A DNA stretch of 64,000 bases from contig JAYQSQ010000010.1 in assembly GCA_038146985.1 (NCBI GenBank), positions 1-64,000 of the forward strand. Reading direction: 5' to 3'. The first letter of the stretch is position 1, and each line of letters starts with the position of its first letter. The stretch comes from JADHLJ01 sp038146985. Its GTDB lineage: Bacteria > Pseudomonadota > Alphaproteobacteria > Thalassobaculales > Thalassobaculaceae. A program made the position numbers and the translations under genes. Under the pieces are notes generated by a model. It saw nothing but the letters and a program-made list of their open reading frames with translations, was not told the origin of the DNA and made no database searches. Below are positions 1 to 8,206 of this stretch, one piece after another.

Positions 1-151
1 TCACCACCTTCATATCCTGAACGGTCTATTTTGGGAATATGGAGGAGATTTTTTTTCAAAATCGGTTCAGAAATGAAATTTACAATTCATTTACTTTTAA
101 AAAATCATCCAATTTTCATAATGATATCAATAACATAAGAGAGATAAAATT
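1..151. other. AT-rich foreign-looking segment, probable end of an integrated element
   Basis: These 151 bases are strongly AT-rich with long A and T runs, while the rest of the window is about two-thirds GC. The switch occurs exactly where a truncated tRNA-Arg begins. No open frame of useful length is present. On the minus strand the last ten bases before the window edge (complement of 1-10) read AAGGTGGTGA, one mismatch from a perfect Shine-Dalgarno sequence. A gene may therefore start just outside the window, with this segment as its promoter and leader. That is inference; the abrupt composition change is what is seen. Confidence 0.6.
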
Positions 152-191
152 ATTAGGAATCTGTCGCTCTATCCTACTGAGCTACGGGGTC
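152..191 (-). tRNA. truncated tRNA-Arg(CCU), 5' half only
   Basis: Read on the minus strand from 191, the sequence has a seven-base acceptor strand GACCCCG, then TA, a D arm (GCTC ... GAGC around AGTAGGATA), a spacer G, the 5' anticodon stem ACAGA and the anticodon loop TTCCTAA, giving anticodon CCU (Arg). It matches a tRNA up to the first base after the anticodon loop, then runs into AT-rich DNA. The expected 3' anticodon strand TCTGT, T arm and acceptor 3' strand are absent from 1-151. The gene is broken at the anticodon loop, a classic crossover site for tRNA-targeting integrases. It cannot make a tRNA from this window alone. Confidence 0.8.
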
Positions 192-333
192 GCTTGGCGT
201 CACTGATACCCGAAGCGACCGCCCATGTGAAGACGCGCCGGTAGCGCGGCCGCGGGCGACGGTTTCCCTTGCCGCCCCCGCCCGACGCCCGGCACACTTC
301 GCCCGACCTTTTCACCTGCCGCCGGAGAAACCG

Positions 334-1449
334 ATGACCACCATCACCAAGGTCGAGACCATTCGCGTCTCCTTGCCGTTCGAGACCGGAGGGCCGCGTC
401 ACGGGATGCGCCCGGCGCTCTCGGCATGGCTGAAGATGGAGAGCGTGATGATCCGCATCGAGACCTCGGACGGGCTCGAAGGCTGGGGCGAGGCTTTTGG
501 CCACGCCATGGCGCCCGGGTCGCTCGCGGTGCTGAACGAGGTGCTGGGGCCGATGCTGATCGGCAAGGATCCGCGGTCGATCGCCAAGCTGATGGACCAG
601 TTGGAGCGGCCGTTGCACGGGCTCGGCCGGGCGGGGCCGATGATGTATGCGCTCTCGGCGGTGGATATTGCGCTCTGGGACCTGGCCGGCAAGAGGGCCG
701 GGATGCCGCTGTTCCGGCTGCTCGGCGGCGACAGCGGGGAGTTGACGCGCTATGCCAGCATGATGCGCTATGGCGGGGACTGCGATGCGGTGGCGGCGAA
801 TGTCGCCCGCGCGCGGGGCTATGGTTTCACGACGATCAAACTGCATGAAACGACGGTTCCGGCCTTTCGCGCGGCGCGGAAGGCGGTGGAGCCGGCGGAC
901 CGGATCTGCCTTGATGTGAACTGTCCCTGGACCATCGGCGAGGCCAAGGCGATCGCCCGGGAAATTCTCGATGACGATTTCGGCTGGCTCGAGGAGCCCG
1001 TCTGGCCGCCGGAGGCTTACCACGCCATCGCGGAGGTCCGGGCCGTCGGCGTGCCGATCTCCGCAGGCGAGAACATGACGACCCTGCATGACTTCAAGGC
1101 CGCGTTCGAGGCCGGCGCGGTGGATAACATTCAGCCCAGCGTCATCAAATGCGGCGGAATCTCCGGAATGCGGCGGATTTTCGCCCTGGCTCAAGCCTAT
1201 CCGGTGCGGGTGGTGCCGCACTGCTTCTATTGGGGGCCGGGCTACCATGCGACGGCGCATCTCGCCGCCTCGCGGGCCGAGCCCACCTTGGTCGAAACCG
1301 CGTTCATTGATTTCGCGGTCCGGCCGCATGCGCTCTTCGACTCCACCAACCCGACATTGCAATTGGGCGAGGCGCCGGGACTAGGCTTCGAAGCTGACTG
1401 GGACGGGCTCGCCGGATACGTGGTCTCCCGTCACACGGTGTCGGCTTGA
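334..1449 (+). CDS. Mandelate racemase/muconate lactonizing (enolase superfamily) enzyme
   Basis: The 371-residue protein has the enolase-superfamily fold: an N-terminal capping domain (about 1-125) and a C-terminal barrel. Metal ligands are visible as Asp194 (LDVN), Glu220 or 221 (LEEP) and Glu246 (AGEN). The usual KxK acid/base pair appears as Lys169-x-His171 (IKLHE). His296 (VPHCF) fits the barrel histidine, but the aspartate that normally partners it (QPD) is a serine here (IQPSV, Ser269). Such enzymes abstract a proton alpha to a carboxylate, as sugar-acid dehydratases, racemases or cycloisomerases; the substrate cannot be read from sequence. It lies next to the broken tRNA and is convergent with the JmjC gene 9 bases downstream. 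Confidence 0.85.
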   Translation: MTTITKVETIRVSLPFETGGPRHGMRPALSAWLKMESVMIRIETSDGLEGWGEAFGHAMAPGSLAVLNEVLGPMLIGKDPRSIAKLMDQLERPLHGLGRAGPMMYALSAVDIALWDLAGKRAGMPLFRLLGGDSGELTRYASMMRYGGDCDAVAANVARARGYGFTTIKLHETTVPAFRAARKAVEPADRICLDVNCPWTIGEAKAIAREILDDDFGWLEEPVWPPEAYHAIAEVRAVGVPISAGENMTTLHDFKAAFEAGAVDNIQPSVIKCGGISGMRRIFALAQAYPVRVVPHCFYWGPGYHATAHLAASRAEPTLVETAFIDFAVRPHALFDSTNPTLQLGEAPGLGFEADWDGLAGYVVSRHTVSA

Positions 1450-1458
1450 GCGGACGGT

Positions 1459-2370
1459 TCAGCGGCCGTCGGTGACGCCGTTGAATTTCGAGCGGTACTG
1501 TTCCAGGAACTCGTCGCGCGTTTCGGGATCGTTCGCTGCCGCGACAAGGCGGTCGCGCATCGCGTCGAGATAGGCGCCGAGGTCGGTGTCGCCGGACGCC
1601 GGATCCAGCCTCGGCACATACTCGCGTGTGGCGGGTTCCGCGATCAGGCGCTGCATGACCAGATCCAGAAAATCGAGCCCGGTCGGGCGCCGGATGCCGA
1701 AGGAAAGATGGATCGAAGTCTCCCGGCTCGCGGTCGCCCGGTGAAACAGGCCCCGGGGCAGATACAGCAGGTCGCCGGCCTTCATCTCAAGCGTGCGAAA
1801 GCTATCATTCTCGATCGCATCGGCCCGAAGAACCTCGTGGCTGACCTTGAAGAACCGGGAGCTTGCGACACCTCTGGCGACGCGGGTGCCGAGGGTCCAG
1901 TGCTTCTCCCCATGAAGCTGCAGGACGATGACGTCATGATCGTCGAAATGCAGGTCCAAGGCGTCCTTTCGGAACGGCGAGATATAAGCGTTAACCCCGA
2001 CAAAGGCCGTCAATCCCCGGGCGATGCCGCCGGCGATCGCGTCGACGGTCGGGTTTAGCTTGTTGATGGAGCCAACGATCAGCGGGCCGCCCTGGTCGAG
2101 CAACGCCTCAAGCTCACCGGAAACCGGCTGACCGTCACCGACGGCCGGGTCGATTTCCACACGCCCGCGATGTCCTTCGCGGCGCACGGCCTGTCCGGCC
2201 AGGACTTTCTTCCAGTCCGACAGGCTTTCGAGCCCGGTAGCGGGTGTGAAGCAGCCCTTCAGGTGCAGCGGCTGTTTTCCGAAATAGTCGGTTTCGAACC
2301 GGCCGGCGCCGATTTCCCCGATCAGGTCTTGCCATTCGAATGCAGGTGTCACCGTCGCTCCGGGGTTCAT
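1459..2370 (-). CDS. JmjC/cupin-4 family 2-oxoglutarate-dependent oxygenase
   Basis: The 303-residue protein resembles the cupin-4/JmjC group that includes bacterial ribosomal-protein hydroxylases (RoxA/YcfD type). The N terminus has the family-typical FGKQPLHLKG stretch (31-40). Iron ligands are predicted as His141-x-Asp143 (LHFDDHD) and His221 (SIHLSFG), preceded by GDLLYLPRG (199-207). A C-terminal helical region of about 75 residues follows, as in the ribosomal oxygenases. Hydroxylation of a protein side chain is the likely chemistry; the target is unknown. It is a single gene, convergent with the enolase-superfamily gene and divergent from the small membrane protein at 2514. Confidence 0.8.
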   Translation of the reverse strand: MNPGATVTPAFEWQDLIGEIGAGRFETDYFGKQPLHLKGCFTPATGLESLSDWKKVLAGQAVRREGHRGRVEIDPAVGDGQPVSGELEALLDQGGPLIVGSINKLNPTVDAIAGGIARGLTAFVGVNAYISPFRKDALDLHFDDHDVIVLQLHGEKHWTLGTRVARGVASSRFFKVSHEVLRADAIENDSFRTLEMKAGDLLYLPRGLFHRATASRETSIHLSFGIRRPTGLDFLDLVMQRLIAEPATREYVPRLDPASGDTDLGAYLDAMRDRLVAAANDPETRDEFLEQYRSKFNGVTDGR

Positions 2371-2513
2371 AAGGCTGCTCGCAGGTTATCTAGCACAAAG
2401 CCGGACCAGCGGCGGTGCCGGATTTGCGGTTTTACCGGTCGACCTCGGCGCGCCGGATGCCTACTCTCGCAAGGGTGAGGGCCGGATAGGGTCCCCACCA
2501 TGGAACCGATGCA

Positions 2514-2894
2514 ATGACTGACGGCATGGAAAACGAAGATCGGCCGCCCGAGGCGCCGGCCGCGCCCAGACCCGGGGATTTCGGGCTTTCCGAGACCGAG
2601 CTGAAACGGCCGACCCTGCGCGACATTCTTCTGGCCGAAGGGTTGGCATCCGTGATCATGGTGCTGGTCACGGTCCTGGCGATCTGGAAGTACTGGCTGT
2701 GGGGCATCGCCGTCGCCTGCGCGGCGCTGGGGGTTCTGTACGTCGTCCGGCGTGCGATCGACGCCCTGGTCATGGGACGCGTCGACCGCGCGCGCGCCGC
2801 GTTCAAGGAAGCGGAGGAAGACTACACAAGGGCCCGGCGCGCCTATGACGATGCGATGGACGCCTGGGAAGCCGGGCGCGAGGCCGGACGATAG
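2514..2894 (+). CDS. small two-helix membrane protein with C-terminal coiled coil, unknown function
   Basis: The 126-residue protein matches no family I recognise. It has an acidic, proline-rich N terminus (1-25), a hydrophilic stretch, two closely spaced hydrophobic helices (about 45-63 and 64-80), then a charged Ala/Glu/Arg-rich tail (about 85-126) that looks like an amphipathic helix or coiled coil. There is no cleavable signal. No strong ribosome binding site precedes the ATG at 2514, and a second ATG four codons later is an alternative. Codon usage matches the neighbours, which supports a real gene. It is convergent with the VOC gene, 10 bases away. Confidence 0.6.
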   Translation: MTDGMENEDRPPEAPAAPRPGDFGLSETELKRPTLRDILLAEGLASVIMVLVTVLAIWKYWLWGIAVACAALGVLYVVRRAIDALVMGRVDRARAAFKEAEEDYTRARRAYDDAMDAWEAGREAGR

Positions 2895-2904
2895 CAGGTC
2901 CGGT

Positions 2905-3387
2905 TCACGCCGCTTTCTTGGATGACTGCCACGCCTCCAGCGCCGCATGGGCGTTTTCGGCCTTTTCCGCCATGACCTCGGGCCCCGCCGTCTTGGCGGT
3001 CAGTTCGATGACATAGCCGTTCGGGTCGCGGAAATAGATCGAGTCAATGAATCCGTGGTTGGCGATTCCCCGGGTCTCGATGCCCGCCGCCTTGCCCTTG
3101 GCGAACATCGCTTCCAGTTCGGTGTATTCGACTTCCAGCGCGATATGCAGGTCGAAATCGTGCTGGTCCTTGAACTCGAAAGGCCGGTCGGGCGCTTCGA
3201 AGAAGGCGAGGAAGGAGCCGTCGCCCATTTCGTAGAAGGAGTGCAGCACGCCGGTCTGCCGTCCGGTCTTCGTGGTCTTGATCTCGAACGCCTCGGCCAG
3301 CTTCAGGCCCAGGAAATCCTCGTAAAAGGCCCGGGTCTCTTCGGAATCGCGGCAGCGGTAGGCGTTGTGATGCAATCCCTTGATCAT
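2905..3387 (-). CDS. VOC (glyoxalase/bleomycin resistance/dioxygenase) family protein
   Basis: The 160-residue protein begins MIKGLHHNAY, typical of the vicinal oxygen chelate fold with His6 or His7 as a metal ligand. Two beta-alpha-beta-beta-beta modules follow; later landmarks are FDLHIALEVE (putative second ligand) and the C-terminal DPNGYVIEL with its glutamate. The frame is open 20 codons further upstream, but GGAGAG sits about 8 bases before the ATG at 3387, so that start is preferred. The substrate is unknown. The next gene upstream on this strand, a TauD-type dioxygenase, ends 141 bases away, so shared transcription is possible but unproven. Confidence 0.8.
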   Translation of the reverse strand: MIKGLHHNAYRCRDSEETRAFYEDFLGLKLAEAFEIKTTKTGRQTGVLHSFYEMGDGSFLAFFEAPDRPFEFKDQHDFDLHIALEVEYTELEAMFAKGKAAGIETRGIANHGFIDSIYFRDPNGYVIELTAKTAGPEVMAEKAENAHAALEAWQSSKKAA

Positions 3388-3528
3388 GGTCTCGGCTCTC
3401 CAAATCGTTTTGTCGGTCCGGGCTCCATGTAGGGGCATCCGCAGCACGCGCCAGACCTGGACGCAGAAAAAGACTGTTTCCCGTTCATCCGGCCGGAGCG
3501 GATTGAGCCCGGCGCTGTCCAGAAAAAT

Positions 3529-4425
3529 CTAGAACGGCCGGTCACCCAGGATGGTGCAGCGGCGCATGACCCTTTTCTGGCCCGCCGTATCGTATCCCGT
3601 CGCGCGGTGCAGCAGCGAGCGGTTGTCCCAGACGACACATTGTCCTGGCTCCCACTTATGCCGGTAGACCAGGTGATCCGGCGTTGCCGCGACGTTCAAC
3701 TCCTCGATCAGCGCGCGTCCCTCATCGTAGTCCATGCCTTCGATATACTCCGCATGGTCTCCGAGGAAGATTGCGGTTCGCCCGGTCTCCGGATGCGTGC
3801 GCAGGATCGGGTGGGCGACAGGCGGAACCTTGGCCTTTTGTTCCTCGGTCATTGGATCCTCGCCATGCCGCCTTGTGCGGGAGAAAGCGAGATTGTGGAC
3901 CGCCTTCATTCCCTGGAGCCGTTCCCGCCAGGCGTCGCCGAGCCAGTCGACCGCGCGGTACATGTCGCAGAAATGCGTCTCACCGCCGCTATCCGGGACG
4001 GTTTCCGCATACATCATGGTGGCCAGACCGGTCCGGTCGCGCCAAGACCCGTCGGTGTGCCAATGCATCGTCCCCTTGTCCGGGTGCGCGCCGCTGGGAT
4101 TGCCGTTCTTGTCCAGGTTGGTCAGCAGGTAGATTTCCGGGTGCCCATAGCCGTGATACTGGTCCATCACGTGGGTCTGAACGTCGCCGAACGCGTAGGC
4201 GAACCTGACCTGGGTTTCCGGCGGCAGATCCTCGTCGCGGAAAAAGATCAGCTGGTGCTTGAGGAACGCCTGATAGATCGACGGGAAGATCTCCGGCGCG
4301 ACCGCATCGGCCAGTTTCACGCCGAGGATCTCGACCCCCATTACGTCGGATAGCGGGCGCGTCTTGAACGGCCAGTTCTTCGGGTCGGCATCGGCGGCAA
4401 ACGCTGTATCCGGCATCGTGCACAT
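3529..4425 (-). CDS. TauD/TfdA family 2-oxoglutarate-dependent dioxygenase
   Basis: The 298-residue protein has the TauD/TfdA jelly-roll layout. The iron-binding facial triad is visible as His123-x-Asp125 (HWHTDGSW) and His273 (SLLHRATGYD), with downstream arginines (RVMRRC) suited to bind 2-oxoglutarate. The family hydroxylates small organic acids, sulfonates or herbicide-like ethers; the substrate cannot be assigned. It follows the PhyH-type dioxygenase gene on the same strand after 56 bases, so the two oxygenases may be co-transcribed. Confidence 0.85.
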   Translation of the reverse strand: MCTMPDTAFAADADPKNWPFKTRPLSDVMGVEILGVKLADAVAPEIFPSIYQAFLKHQLIFFRDEDLPPETQVRFAYAFGDVQTHVMDQYHGYGHPEIYLLTNLDKNGNPSGAHPDKGTMHWHTDGSWRDRTGLATMMYAETVPDSGGETHFCDMYRAVDWLGDAWRERLQGMKAVHNLAFSRTRRHGEDPMTEEQKAKVPPVAHPILRTHPETGRTAIFLGDHAEYIEGMDYDEGRALIEELNVAATPDHLVYRHKWEPGQCVVWDNRSLLHRATGYDTAGQKRVMRRCTILGDRPF

Positions 4426-4481
4426 CCTTCCAAAGTCAGTCGGTTCCAGCGCTCATCCCGCGATCGCGCCGGTCGAGGGTG

Positions 4482-5279
4482 TCAGTGCCAGGCCCGTCCG
4501 AAATCACCCACGGCAAAATCGTTCCCGGCATTGCGGTTCGCGCCGCGTACGACTTCGACGGGCATTGTGGTCCAATCGACCGACGCATTCGGCAAATTGC
4601 GGTGAATATGCGCCGTCGCCGGGATGTAGCGGATCGCGAGACCGGCGCGCCGGCGTGTCGAAACATTCGCCGACGATCCGTGAATCAGACCGATGTCGTG
4701 CAGCGAGACCTGACCCGCCTCAAGCTCTATGGCCACCGCCGAGTTCAGTTCCGATTCCGTCAGGTCGATCTCGCGGTTGAGGCTGAGCTTCGGATTGTCG
4801 ATTAGATGATGGTCGCGGTAGGTGCCCCGGTGCGAGCCGGGGATCACCCGCATGGCGCCGTTGCTCTCGTCGACCTTGTCTATGGCCACCCAGACCGTGC
4901 AGGAGACCATCGGTTCGATCGGCCAGTACGGGCCGTCCTGGTGCCAGGGAACCGCGCGCTGTCCTCCGGGCGGTTTGCAAAACAGGTGGGTCAGCATGAG
5001 GATCACGTCCGGTCCGAGCAGCGCTTCCGCCATGTCCAGAATGCGCGGATCATGCGCGATGTCGTAAAACGCCTTCTGGCCCCGCACGTGGTACGGCGCG
5101 GCGCCGTCGAGATGCGGATTCGAGAGCCGGTCGGGAAGGATGTCCGGATTGTCCGTCTGGACCTTGTCCATTGCGGCCTGCAGCGCGGCGATTTCCGATT
5201 CCTTAAGCCGGAAGCCCCTCGGAACCACCCAGCCGTCTTGCCGATAGGTTCGGATTTCGTCTTGGGTCAGCATGGCCAT
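4482..5279 (-). CDS. phytanoyl-CoA dioxygenase (PhyH) family oxygenase
   Basis: The 265-residue protein carries the PhyH fold with iron ligands His113-x-Asp115 (PWHQDGPYWP) and His200 (IGLIHGSSAN), and Arg217 (AIRYIP) as the likely 2-oxoglutarate anchor. Pairing of a binding-site-like WVAIDKVDESNGAM segment with IPGSHRG is characteristic. Bacterial relatives hydroxylate diverse small molecules such as ectoine, phosphonates and acyl groups, so the substrate is open. It is the first gene of a probable two-gene run with the TauD-type gene and is divergent from the hydratase gene at 5451 across 171 bases. Confidence 0.85.
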   Translation of the reverse strand: MAMLTQDEIRTYRQDGWVVPRGFRLKESEIAALQAAMDKVQTDNPDILPDRLSNPHLDGAAPYHVRGQKAFYDIAHDPRILDMAEALLGPDVILMLTHLFCKPPGGQRAVPWHQDGPYWPIEPMVSCTVWVAIDKVDESNGAMRVIPGSHRGTYRDHHLIDNPKLSLNREIDLTESELNSAVAIELEAGQVSLHDIGLIHGSSANVSTRRRAGLAIRYIPATAHIHRNLPNASVDWTTMPVEVVRGANRNAGNDFAVGDFGRAWH

Positions 5280-5450
5280 CTCCCGATCCGACGAAAACGT
5301 GTTGCGACGGAAAAAAGATTATGGAGGCCGGTTCGTGCCGTCAATCGCGGCTGCCTTGTGCGGCACGGCCACCGGCGAATCAACCCGAAGGGTGATGGCC
5401 CCTGGCGCCGGATTCGGTGTAGGTTTCGTCCATCTGCAGGGGAGAGCCGC

Positions 5451-6242
5451 ATGACCACCGCGAATCGCATCGACCGTATCGCACGCTACCTGTTCCAGGC
5501 GCATGCGGACCGGGCACGTTTCGAAAATCTCTCCGGCGAAAACGCGGTCGCCTCGATTGACGATGCCTATCGGGTCCAACTGGCGCTGAACCGACTCTGG
5601 GAGGACGGCGACCGGGGCCCGATCGCCGGCTACAAGATCGCGCTCACCTCGCAGGCCATTCGCGATCTCGTCGGCGTGAACGATCCCTGCGGTGGAGCGA
5701 TCTTCTTTTCGACCGTCCATCAGTCGCCTTCCAACATTCGGCTTTCCGATTTCGTCAGGCTGGGGCTCGAGTTCGAGCTCGCCTTCCGGATGGGCAAGGA
5801 CGTGCCGGCGGGCGGCGTCTACGATGGTGAAAGCATCACGCCCTATGTCGACACCGCGATGCCGGCTTTCGAATTGATCGAGGACCGCAATGCCGACTAT
5901 TCCAACCTCGATGCGGCCAGTCTGGTGGCGGACAATGCCTGGTCCGGCGGCATGGTCCTCGGACAGCCGCCGGCAGCGTGGAAGAAACTGGATCTCGCGA
6001 CCACGCCGGTCACCCTCTCATACAACGGCAATACGGAAACCGCGGTGACTGGGGCGGCGATGGGGAACCCCCTGAATTCGCTTGCCTATCTCGCGACGCT
6101 TCTAGCGGCTCAGGGGCGTTCCCTGCGCGCCGGGGATGTGGTCATGAGCGGCTCCACCTTGGCGACACGCTTCGCCGAGGCGGGCGACCACGCGGTTTAC
6201 ACGGTCGACGGTCTGGGTTCCGTCGAAATGCGCGTCGTCTAG
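5451..6242 (+). CDS. 2-keto-4-pentenoate hydratase / fumarylacetoacetate hydrolase family protein
   Basis: The 263-residue protein resembles MhpD-type 2-hydroxypenta-2,4-dienoate hydratases and related oxalocrotonate decarboxylases. Metal-binding acidic residues are seen in GLEFELAF (Glu-x-Glu) and in PAFELIEDR; the C-terminal DVVMSGSTLATRF region is family-typical. The chemistry would be addition of water to, or decarboxylation of, a dienoate from meta-cleavage of an aromatic ring. An open frame extends 215 codons upstream, but GGGGAGAG lies 6 bases before the ATG at 5451 and family homology begins there. A DUF547 gene follows after 56 bases. Confidence 0.8.
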   Translation: MTTANRIDRIARYLFQAHADRARFENLSGENAVASIDDAYRVQLALNRLWEDGDRGPIAGYKIALTSQAIRDLVGVNDPCGGAIFFSTVHQSPSNIRLSDFVRLGLEFELAFRMGKDVPAGGVYDGESITPYVDTAMPAFELIEDRNADYSNLDAASLVADNAWSGGMVLGQPPAAWKKLDLATTPVTLSYNGNTETAVTGAAMGNPLNSLAYLATLLAAQGRSLRAGDVVMSGSTLATRFAEAGDHAVYTVDGLGSVEMRVV

Positions 6243-6298
6243 CCGCCCGCGCGTTTCCGGAGACCCGTGCCGCTTCCGGATCAGACAGGGAGACGCCG

Positions 6299-7159
6299 AT
6301 GATCGTCGATCGGCGGGGCTTTTTATCGATGGCCGCCGGCGCCTGGACGGCCGGTCTCGCCGCCTGCGCCGGGCGGCCGAGTGACACGTCCGGCGGCGCG
6401 CCGCCGTTGGACGGATTGTGGCAGCGCCATGTCCCGGGCTCGATGCGGGAGGTTGATCATTCGGCACTGGCGTTCTTGTTGGAACGCTATGTCCTGAAAC
6501 GCTCCGATGGCGTCCATCTGTTCGCCTATGGGGATCTGGATGCGGAGGACCGAACGGCGCTGGATGACTATATCCGGACCTTGTCAGGCTTCGCGATCGA
6601 CAGCCTCGACCGGCGCGAGCAATACGCCTACTGGCTGAACCTCTATAACGCGCTTGTTCTGCGCCTCGTGATCAGCCGCTATCTGGTTCTGTCGATCCGG
6701 GATATCACCTTCGGCCTCGGCCCATTCGGCGACGGGCCTTTCGAACGTCCCCTGGTCGCGGTCCTGGGTCAACCCGTCAGCCTATCCGATATCCGCAGCC
6801 GGATCCTGTGGCCGATCTTCAAGGACCCGAGGCTGCATTACGGGCTCTGCGACGCGGCGGTCGGCTCGCCGAATCTTCAGCCTCGGGTGTTTACCGGCGA
6901 GCGGGTCGACCGCATGCTGGATGGCGCGGCTTTGGACTACGTCAATCATCCGCGCGGCGTGCGCTTGGACGGCCAGGATCTGGTGCTTTCGGATCTTTAC
7001 CGGCGATACGCGCCGCATTTCGGCGGAGATTTCAGCCAAGTGGCCGCGCATTTGCGGCTCTATGGCGGGATCTCCCTGCTGCCGTCCCTGCGCGCCGGAA
7101 AAACCGTGCGTTACGCCTTCGACTGGGCCTTGAACGACGGGACCGGATTGAGAAATTAG
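6299..7159 (+). CDS. DUF547 domain-containing probable lipoprotein
   Basis: The 286-residue protein starts MIVDRRGFLS with a hydrophobic segment ending LAAC, a lipobox that predicts an outer- or inner-membrane lipoprotein; the RRGFLS start also resembles a Tat signal. The DUF547 domain covers most of the rest, with the YWLNLYNALVLRL signature (about residues 104-116) and HYGLCDAAVGSPNL, the family's conserved Cys/Ser region, near 180-193. Its biochemical function is unknown. The start at 6299 follows a weak AGGGAGAC site; a longer open frame upstream runs antisense-like through the previous gene and is rejected. Confidence 0.8.
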   Translation: MIVDRRGFLSMAAGAWTAGLAACAGRPSDTSGGAPPLDGLWQRHVPGSMREVDHSALAFLLERYVLKRSDGVHLFAYGDLDAEDRTALDDYIRTLSGFAIDSLDRREQYAYWLNLYNALVLRLVISRYLVLSIRDITFGLGPFGDGPFERPLVAVLGQPVSLSDIRSRILWPIFKDPRLHYGLCDAAVGSPNLQPRVFTGERVDRMLDGAALDYVNHPRGVRLDGQDLVLSDLYRRYAPHFGGDFSQVAAHLRLYGGISLLPSLRAGKTVRYAFDWALNDGTGLRN

Positions 7160-7267
7160 CGCGATCCAACGCTTCGTTGTTACGTGCTCATCCGGGGTGC
7201 TAACATCCAGATCAGCCGTGGCCGAACCTGGTCGCGGGCGTGGCGAGACCGTGGATGGGAGGCCGAT

Positions 7268-8083
7268 ATGAAACAGATTCTTCTTCCCTTTGGGTCGGAT
7301 TCCGCCAGTGACGCTCCGATAGCCGCCGCCGCCGTCCTGGCGGCGCGTCATGAAGGGCATGTCACGGCGATGTTCTATCCACGATTACCGGATCCCGTGA
7401 TCGTCGACCCGATGAGTGGCGGCGTGGTGTCCTACGACGGTCTCGACGAGGAGATCGAAGCGCAGAAGACGAGCGCCGCCGAACGCATCCGCGAACGCGC
7501 GGCCAAATGCGAGCCGAGCCTGTCCGCCGACCATCTAAGCGTCGACATGACCGGTCTTTCGAATTGGCGTCAGGTCGGTGAGGTCTGCCGGGTACACGAC
7601 ATCGCCATGGTTGCACGGTCGCCCGACAATCCGCACTGGCAGACGCTCTTCGAAATGGCGCTTTTCGAGGGCGGCCGTTCGGTCATGTTGGTCCCGGAAC
7701 ATTGGAGCAAGCCGTTCGGCGACACGGTCGGCATCGCCTGGAACCACGCGACCGAAACAGCACGCGTCGTGGCGATGGCCATGCCGATGATCTCTCAGGC
7801 GAAGAAAGTCGTCGTGATCGGGGTCGACGGCTGGGTCCATGCCGGGCCGGACACGGCAGCCTTGCAGAAGTATCTCGCAGGGCACGGCATCGAAACCGAG
7901 CTTCGCACGGGAGCATCTGGGGGCAATCCCGGCGACCGGGCGATGGAGGTCGCGGCGTCCGCCAATGTCGATCTGATGATCAAGGGCGCCTATACCCAAA
8001 GCCGGCTGACGCAGATGATCTTCGGCGGTGCCACCCGCGCGATCCTCGATCGGGCGCAGATCCCGGTGGTCTTCGCGAACTGA
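7268..8083 (+). CDS. universal stress protein (UspA) family, tandem domain
   Basis: The 271-residue protein is long enough for two Usp units. The N-terminal unit begins KQILLPFGSDSAS and has lost obvious nucleotide-binding glycines; the C-terminal unit ends with the family hallmark KGAYTQSRLTQMIFGGATR (about 238-256), which fits the ATP-binding Gly-x2-Gly-x9-Gly pattern. Tandem Usp proteins act in the cytoplasm during stress and energy limitation. The ATG at 7268 is chosen because homology begins there; GGGAGGCC lies 6 bases upstream. It is likely a single-gene unit, with an SDR gene 123 bases downstream. Confidence 0.85.
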   Translation: MKQILLPFGSDSASDAPIAAAAVLAARHEGHVTAMFYPRLPDPVIVDPMSGGVVSYDGLDEEIEAQKTSAAERIRERAAKCEPSLSADHLSVDMTGLSNWRQVGEVCRVHDIAMVARSPDNPHWQTLFEMALFEGGRSVMLVPEHWSKPFGDTVGIAWNHATETARVVAMAMPMISQAKKVVVIGVDGWVHAGPDTAALQKYLAGHGIETELRTGASGGNPGDRAMEVAASANVDLMIKGAYTQSRLTQMIFGGATRAILDRAQIPVVFAN

Positions 8084-8206
8084 GCGTCGAGGATCGCGGG
8101 TCTCGTCGATCACATCGACGATGCCGTCGGCTCCCTGCTGCCCGCGGCAATTCTCGGGTGATAGATTGTCGGGTGAACGTGGCAATCGCGTGGTGGGAGC
8201 ACGGAC

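Noticed and set aside
1..191. Group I intron in the tRNA-Arg(CCU) anticodon loop, as known in some alphaproteobacteria
   Set aside because: The adjoining DNA contains no segment complementary to the 5' exon end (no GGGAAT/AGGAAT-like guide within the first tens of bases) and no recognisable P7 or G-binding core; the composition is unlike such introns. The join looks like an element edge. An intron outside the window edge cannot be excluded.
5452..6242. Long upstream extension of the hydratase frame to 4806
   Set aside because: The added 215 codons are antisense to the PhyH gene and unlike the family; the SD at 5441 fixes the start at 5451.
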